Of a stretch of DNA of 18,568 nt, positions 16,339 through 18,568 are shown piece by piece (positions within the stretch are counted from its first letter, which is position 1; each line of letters opens with the position of its first letter). The notes under the pieces were generated by a model. It was not told where the DNA came from and ran no database searches. It saw only the letters and a list, made by a program, of their open reading frames with translations. The translations under genes and the position numbers were made by a program. Source of the stretch: Butyrivibrio sp. (lineage in GTDB: Bacteria; Bacillota; Clostridia; Lachnospirales; Lachnospiraceae); contig NZ_SVFW01000065.1 in assembly GCF_015056685.1 (NCBI RefSeq), positions 1-18,568 on the forward strand. Reading direction: 5' to 3'.

Positions 16339-17496
16339 ATGAATGAAATGTATTGTTTGTGGGCAGAGAAGGAGCTTAAAAAAGTAAAGGAAAAGCTTGA
16401 ATGGGTTTCTGAAAATAATAAATATAAACTTCCTTATACCACAAATGAAAACGGTATATACGACAACCGGGCTGATTCTGAAAAAGAATTCCGAATAGAC
16501 GACGGAGTAAACTGGTGGACTAACGGGTTCTGGTCAGGTATACTCTGGCTTTTATATCATGACACAAGGGACTATAAATACTGCGAATATGCAAGAATTC
16601 AGGAGAAGCTGTTGGCGCCTTCCTTTGAAATGTATTATGGCCTTCATCATGATGTTGGGTTCATGTTTGTTCCAAGTGCAGTTGCGGATTTCAGGCTGAC
16701 AGGTAATACAGAGGCCAGAAGGACGGCACTTCATGCAGCCAGTCTCCTTGCAGGAAGATTTAATGAAAAGGGAAAGTATATAAGAGCCTGGAATGATCTT
16801 GATGACTGCGATACCAGAGGATGGGCTATTGTAGACTGTATGTTTAACATATCACTCCTGTTCTGGGCAAGCAGAGAGACAAAAGACCCAAGATATGCCC
16901 ACATAGCAAAAGCTCACGCTACTACCGTCAAGAACTGTTTCGTAAGAGAAAACGGTTCAGTATGTCATATTGTAGAATTTGATCCTGTATCAGGAAAAAG
17001 AATAAAGAGCTACGGTGGCCAGGGATATGCTCACGGAAGCTCCTGGACAAGAGGCCAGGGATGGGGACTATACGGTTTTACAAGTGCTTACAGAAATTCA
17101 GGCGATGATGCGTATTTAAGGACAGCAGAAAAAATAGCGGATTATTGCCTTTCAAAGATAGATGACAGTGGGATCATACCAATAGACTTTGACCAGCCTA
17201 AAGAGCCGGCTTATGAAGATTCCTGCGGAGCCTGCATAATAGCGGGAGGACTTATGGATCTGTCTGAGCACATGGAAGATGAAGAAAAGAAAAATAAATA
17301 TTTAGACACAGCATTTAAGATCATTAAAACCATAGCAGAAAAAAGGGCAGATTACAGCAGTGACTGTGAAGCAATCGTAAAGAACTGTTCAGCATCCTAT
17401 CATAATAAGAAACACCATGAGACTATGGTTTATGCAGATTATTTCTATATTGAAGCGCTTTATAAACTTGCAGGATCTGAATTTGTAATGTGGTAA
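16339..17496 (+). CDS. GH88 unsaturated glucuronyl/galacturonyl hydrolase
   Basis: A 385-residue (alpha/alpha)6-barrel hydrolase of family 88. These enzymes hydrate and release the 4,5-unsaturated uronic acid that polysaccharide lyases leave at the non-reducing end of oligosaccharides. Evidence is NWWTNGFWSGILWL, HHDVGF with D105, AIVDCMFN with D166, and GSSWTRGQGWGLYGF. The 61-residue spacing of the two aspartates equals that of the catalytic pair (D88/D149) in Bacillus unsaturated glucuronyl hydrolase. I chose ATG 16339 because GAGGAAAAG at 16326-16334 serves as its ribosome site. A TTG at 16324 inside the GH43 stop region is less likely. No signal peptide is seen. The stop lies 2 bp from the stop of the convergent AraC gene, leaving no room for a terminator between them. 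Confidence 0.92.
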   Translation: MNEMYCLWAEKELKKVKEKLEWVSENNKYKLPYTTNENGIYDNRADSEKEFRIDDGVNWWTNGFWSGILWLLYHDTRDYKYCEYARIQEKLLAPSFEMYYGLHHDVGFMFVPSAVADFRLTGNTEARRTALHAASLLAGRFNEKGKYIRAWNDLDDCDTRGWAIVDCMFNISLLFWASRETKDPRYAHIAKAHATTVKNCFVRENGSVCHIVEFDPVSGKRIKSYGGQGYAHGSSWTRGQGWGLYGFTSAYRNSGDDAYLRTAEKIADYCLSKIDDSGIIPIDFDQPKEPAYEDSCGACIIAGGLMDLSEHMEDEEKKNKYLDTAFKIIKTIAEKRADYSSDCEAIVKNCSASYHNKKHHETMVYADYFYIEALYKLAGSEFVMW

Positions 17497-17498
17497 AT

Positions 17499-18284
17499 CT
17501 ATCTCCAATTGCTATTTCGATAATCTGTTGGAGTCTGCCCAATAAATTTTTTAAACTGCCTCATGAAATGCAGGTCATTTTCATAACCGCATATATCTGC
17601 AATTTCTTTTATGCTAAGGTCGGTGGTGGTCAGGTAATACTGAGCCGAGCGAAGGCGCGCCGATATTATATCCTTTTGGCAGGAGGTATCAAAAAACTCT
17701 TTATACAAGTGTTGGAAATGAGAAACACTTATATAAAGTTCATCAGCCAGAGCATTGATCGACCAGTTATTGGCAGGGGAATTATAAATGGCAGTTCTGA
17801 TCTGTGAAAGCTCTAAATAAAGCTTTGGTGCTCGCTCAGTCGGAACTGTTGAAAACTGCTCTTTTACCAGCAACAAAAAAAGATGCATGTAGTGGTTGGT
17901 CAACGAAGCAGTATATTCTGAATTCTTGTGAAAAGACTTGGACATGAGTTCTACAACATTAGTCAGACTTCTGAAATCATATGGGTAAAGCACCTTGGAT
18001 GTTGGAATAGAGAGCTCGTCAAAGAACTCCTGATCCTCTTTATCAAGCCTGAAGTGAATCCAGTCATCATTATAGCCAATTTCATCCCTGCCATATTTGA
18101 TAGGGGATTTTGGCGGAAAGATTATAAGCATATTGGGTTTGGTCTGGATCTTTTTACCATCAATTTCAAACCAGGCATCAGTCTTGACCAAAAGAGCTAA
18201 ATATTCGTCAGAAGTCAGATTATAAGAGATATTGCAAGGCTTTTTGTGATTAGAATCATAACCGCAGATCGATACCGAAATCAT
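17499..18284 (-). CDS. AraC-family transcriptional regulator
   Basis: A 261-residue regulator with an N-terminal cupin-like sensor (about 1-85, with YLALLVKTDAWFEIDGKK and IIFPPKSPIKY) and a C-terminal pair of AraC helix-turn-helix units. The first is near 176-197 (SINALADELYISVSHFQHLY). The second is near 224-245 (SIKEIADICGYENDLHFMRQF), followed by the family end motif IGQTPTDYR. The sensor probably binds a sugar, with activation as the usual outcome. Its neighbours make the GH43-GH88 pair, the divergent symporter and the truncated ABC permease its natural targets. A GGAG ribosome site lies 7 bases before the ATG at 18284. It is transcribed towards GH88, with stops 2 bp apart. Confidence 0.93.
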   Translation of the reverse strand: MISVSICGYDSNHKKPCNISYNLTSDEYLALLVKTDAWFEIDGKKIQTKPNMLIIFPPKSPIKYGRDEIGYNDDWIHFRLDKEDQEFFDELSIPTSKVLYPYDFRSLTNVVELMSKSFHKNSEYTASLTNHYMHLFLLLVKEQFSTVPTERAPKLYLELSQIRTAIYNSPANNWSINALADELYISVSHFQHLYKEFFDTSCQKDIISARLRSAQYYLTTTDLSIKEIADICGYENDLHFMRQFKKFIGQTPTDYRNSNWR

Positions 18285-18342
18285 TTCTTATCTCCAAATA
18301 ATTGCATAATAAGTCAGTTAATAATCATATTAGAACATAGTT

Positions 18343-18372
18343 TTTACCATGTCAAAAAGATTACACTATAAC
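18343..18372 (+). promoter_or_regulatory. Possible promoter of the truncated permease gene
   Basis: TTTACC (18343-18348) and TATAAC (18367-18372) are separated by 18 bases and lie 35 bases before the start codon at 18407. The match is moderate, and it faces away from the AraC gene, as expected for a regulated divergent promoter. Confidence 0.4.
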
Positions 18373-18406
18373 TACTTTAAGGAATAAAAGTAACAAGGGG
18401 GTTACG

Positions 18407-18502
18407 ATGAATAAAGTAAAAAGCATCTTTGCAGAACTGCATAAAAATAAAGTTCTGTATCTGATGATGGTTCCAACTATTATATGGGTTACGGAAGTTT
18501 GA
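18407..18502 (+). pseudogene. Truncated sugar ABC transporter permease (N-terminus only)
   Basis: The ribosome site AAGGGGG (18395-18401) leads to ATG 18407 and a 31-codon reading frame. Its product begins MNKVKSIFAELHKNKVLYLM and continues MVPTIIW. A short basic cytoplasmic tail followed by a first membrane helix beginning LMMVPTIIW is characteristic of LplB-type carbohydrate ABC permeases, which run to about 300 residues. Here the frame meets TGA at 18500 in mid-helix. The following 66 bases do not resume a permease-like sequence in any frame I can see. A mobile-element insertion, deletion or assembly join is likely. Alternatively it is a very small membrane peptide gene, which I consider less likely. 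Confidence 0.55.
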
Positions 18503-18568
18503 CAGTCTAGCCTCATAAATCTTAGTTCATAATACCCCTCAAGCCCGCATAAAGACTGATATTTCAGT
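18503..18568. other. Unassigned sequence at the right edge after the permease break
   Basis: Non-coding in appearance and unlike its neighbours. CAGTCT (18503-18508) and AGACTG (18553-18558) are complementary. The last 14 bases form ACTGA-TATT-TCAGT (18555-18568). These may belong to the end of an inserted element, but no known insertion-sequence end is recognised and the window stops here. Confidence 0.25.

Noticed and set aside
17490..17807. Plus-strand reading frame of 105 codons
   Set aside because: It lies entirely opposite the well-supported AraC gene and overlaps the GH88 stop. Its composition is that of an antisense shadow.
1..18568. CRISPR array, toxin-antitoxin pair, phage or defence island
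   Set aside because: No regularly spaced repeats, Cas-like, nuclease, transposase or phage structural genes were seen on either strand.

Overview
The window looks like chromosomal DNA from an anaerobic, plant-fibre-degrading Firmicute, most likely a Lachnospiraceae member near Butyrivibrio or Pseudobutyrivibrio. The basis is AT-rich sequence with AGGAGG-type ribosome sites, a gene order matching the yaaO-yaaT-yabC region of Bacillus subtilis, ATP-dependent PEP carboxykinase, and a plant-glycan locus. The genus is inferred from gene content, not proven.

Layout. (1) 1-116: 3' part of a tRNA-Phe(GAA) gene and its terminator. (2) 189-8368: a tightly packed plus-strand housekeeping run: HD-domain phosphohydrolase, Orn/Lys/Arg decarboxylase family protein, pyruvate kinase, guanylate kinase-like protein, YaaR, DNA polymerase III delta' (holB), RicT (yaaT), TrmN6-like methyltransferase (yabB) and RsmI (yabC). 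It resembles the B. subtilis yaaO-tmk-yaaQ-yaaR-holB-yaaT-yabA-yabB-yazA-yabC block, but pyk has been added, a guanylate kinase-like gene sits where tmk would be, and yaaQ, yabA and yazA are absent. (3) 8414-9724: a GH27 glycosidase. (4) 9752-11505: pckA with its own promoter, followed by a large imperfect palindrome (11517-11699) that resembles a MITE-like element or an elaborate terminator. (5) 11740-12987: an unrecognised 247-residue protein and a pyridoxamine-phosphate-oxidase-fold protein, closed by a strong bidirectional terminator. (6) 13097-18502: a glycan-use locus. A GPH-type sugar symporter (minus) diverges from a GH43 beta-xylosidase-like enzyme and a GH88 unsaturated-uronyl hydrolase (plus). 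A convergent AraC-family regulator follows, and beyond it a sugar ABC permease reading frame that breaks off after 31 codons.

How the genes may work together. The first block joins replication-clamp loading, rRNA and tRNA modification, RNA processing and glycolysis on what appears to be one transcript. PckA and pyruvate kinase both act at the PEP node. The right-hand locus suggests import of plant (probably xylan- or pectin-derived) oligosaccharides and cytoplasmic trimming by GH43 and GH88, since neither enzyme shows a signal peptide. AraC control is plausible. Three AAACCG/CGGTTT motifs in the divergent promoter region are candidate operators.

No CRISPR array, integrase, transposase, toxin-antitoxin pair or obvious defence system was seen. 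The least explained items are the palindromic element after pckA, the unrecognised protein at 11740, the variant GH27 active site and the broken permease at the right edge.
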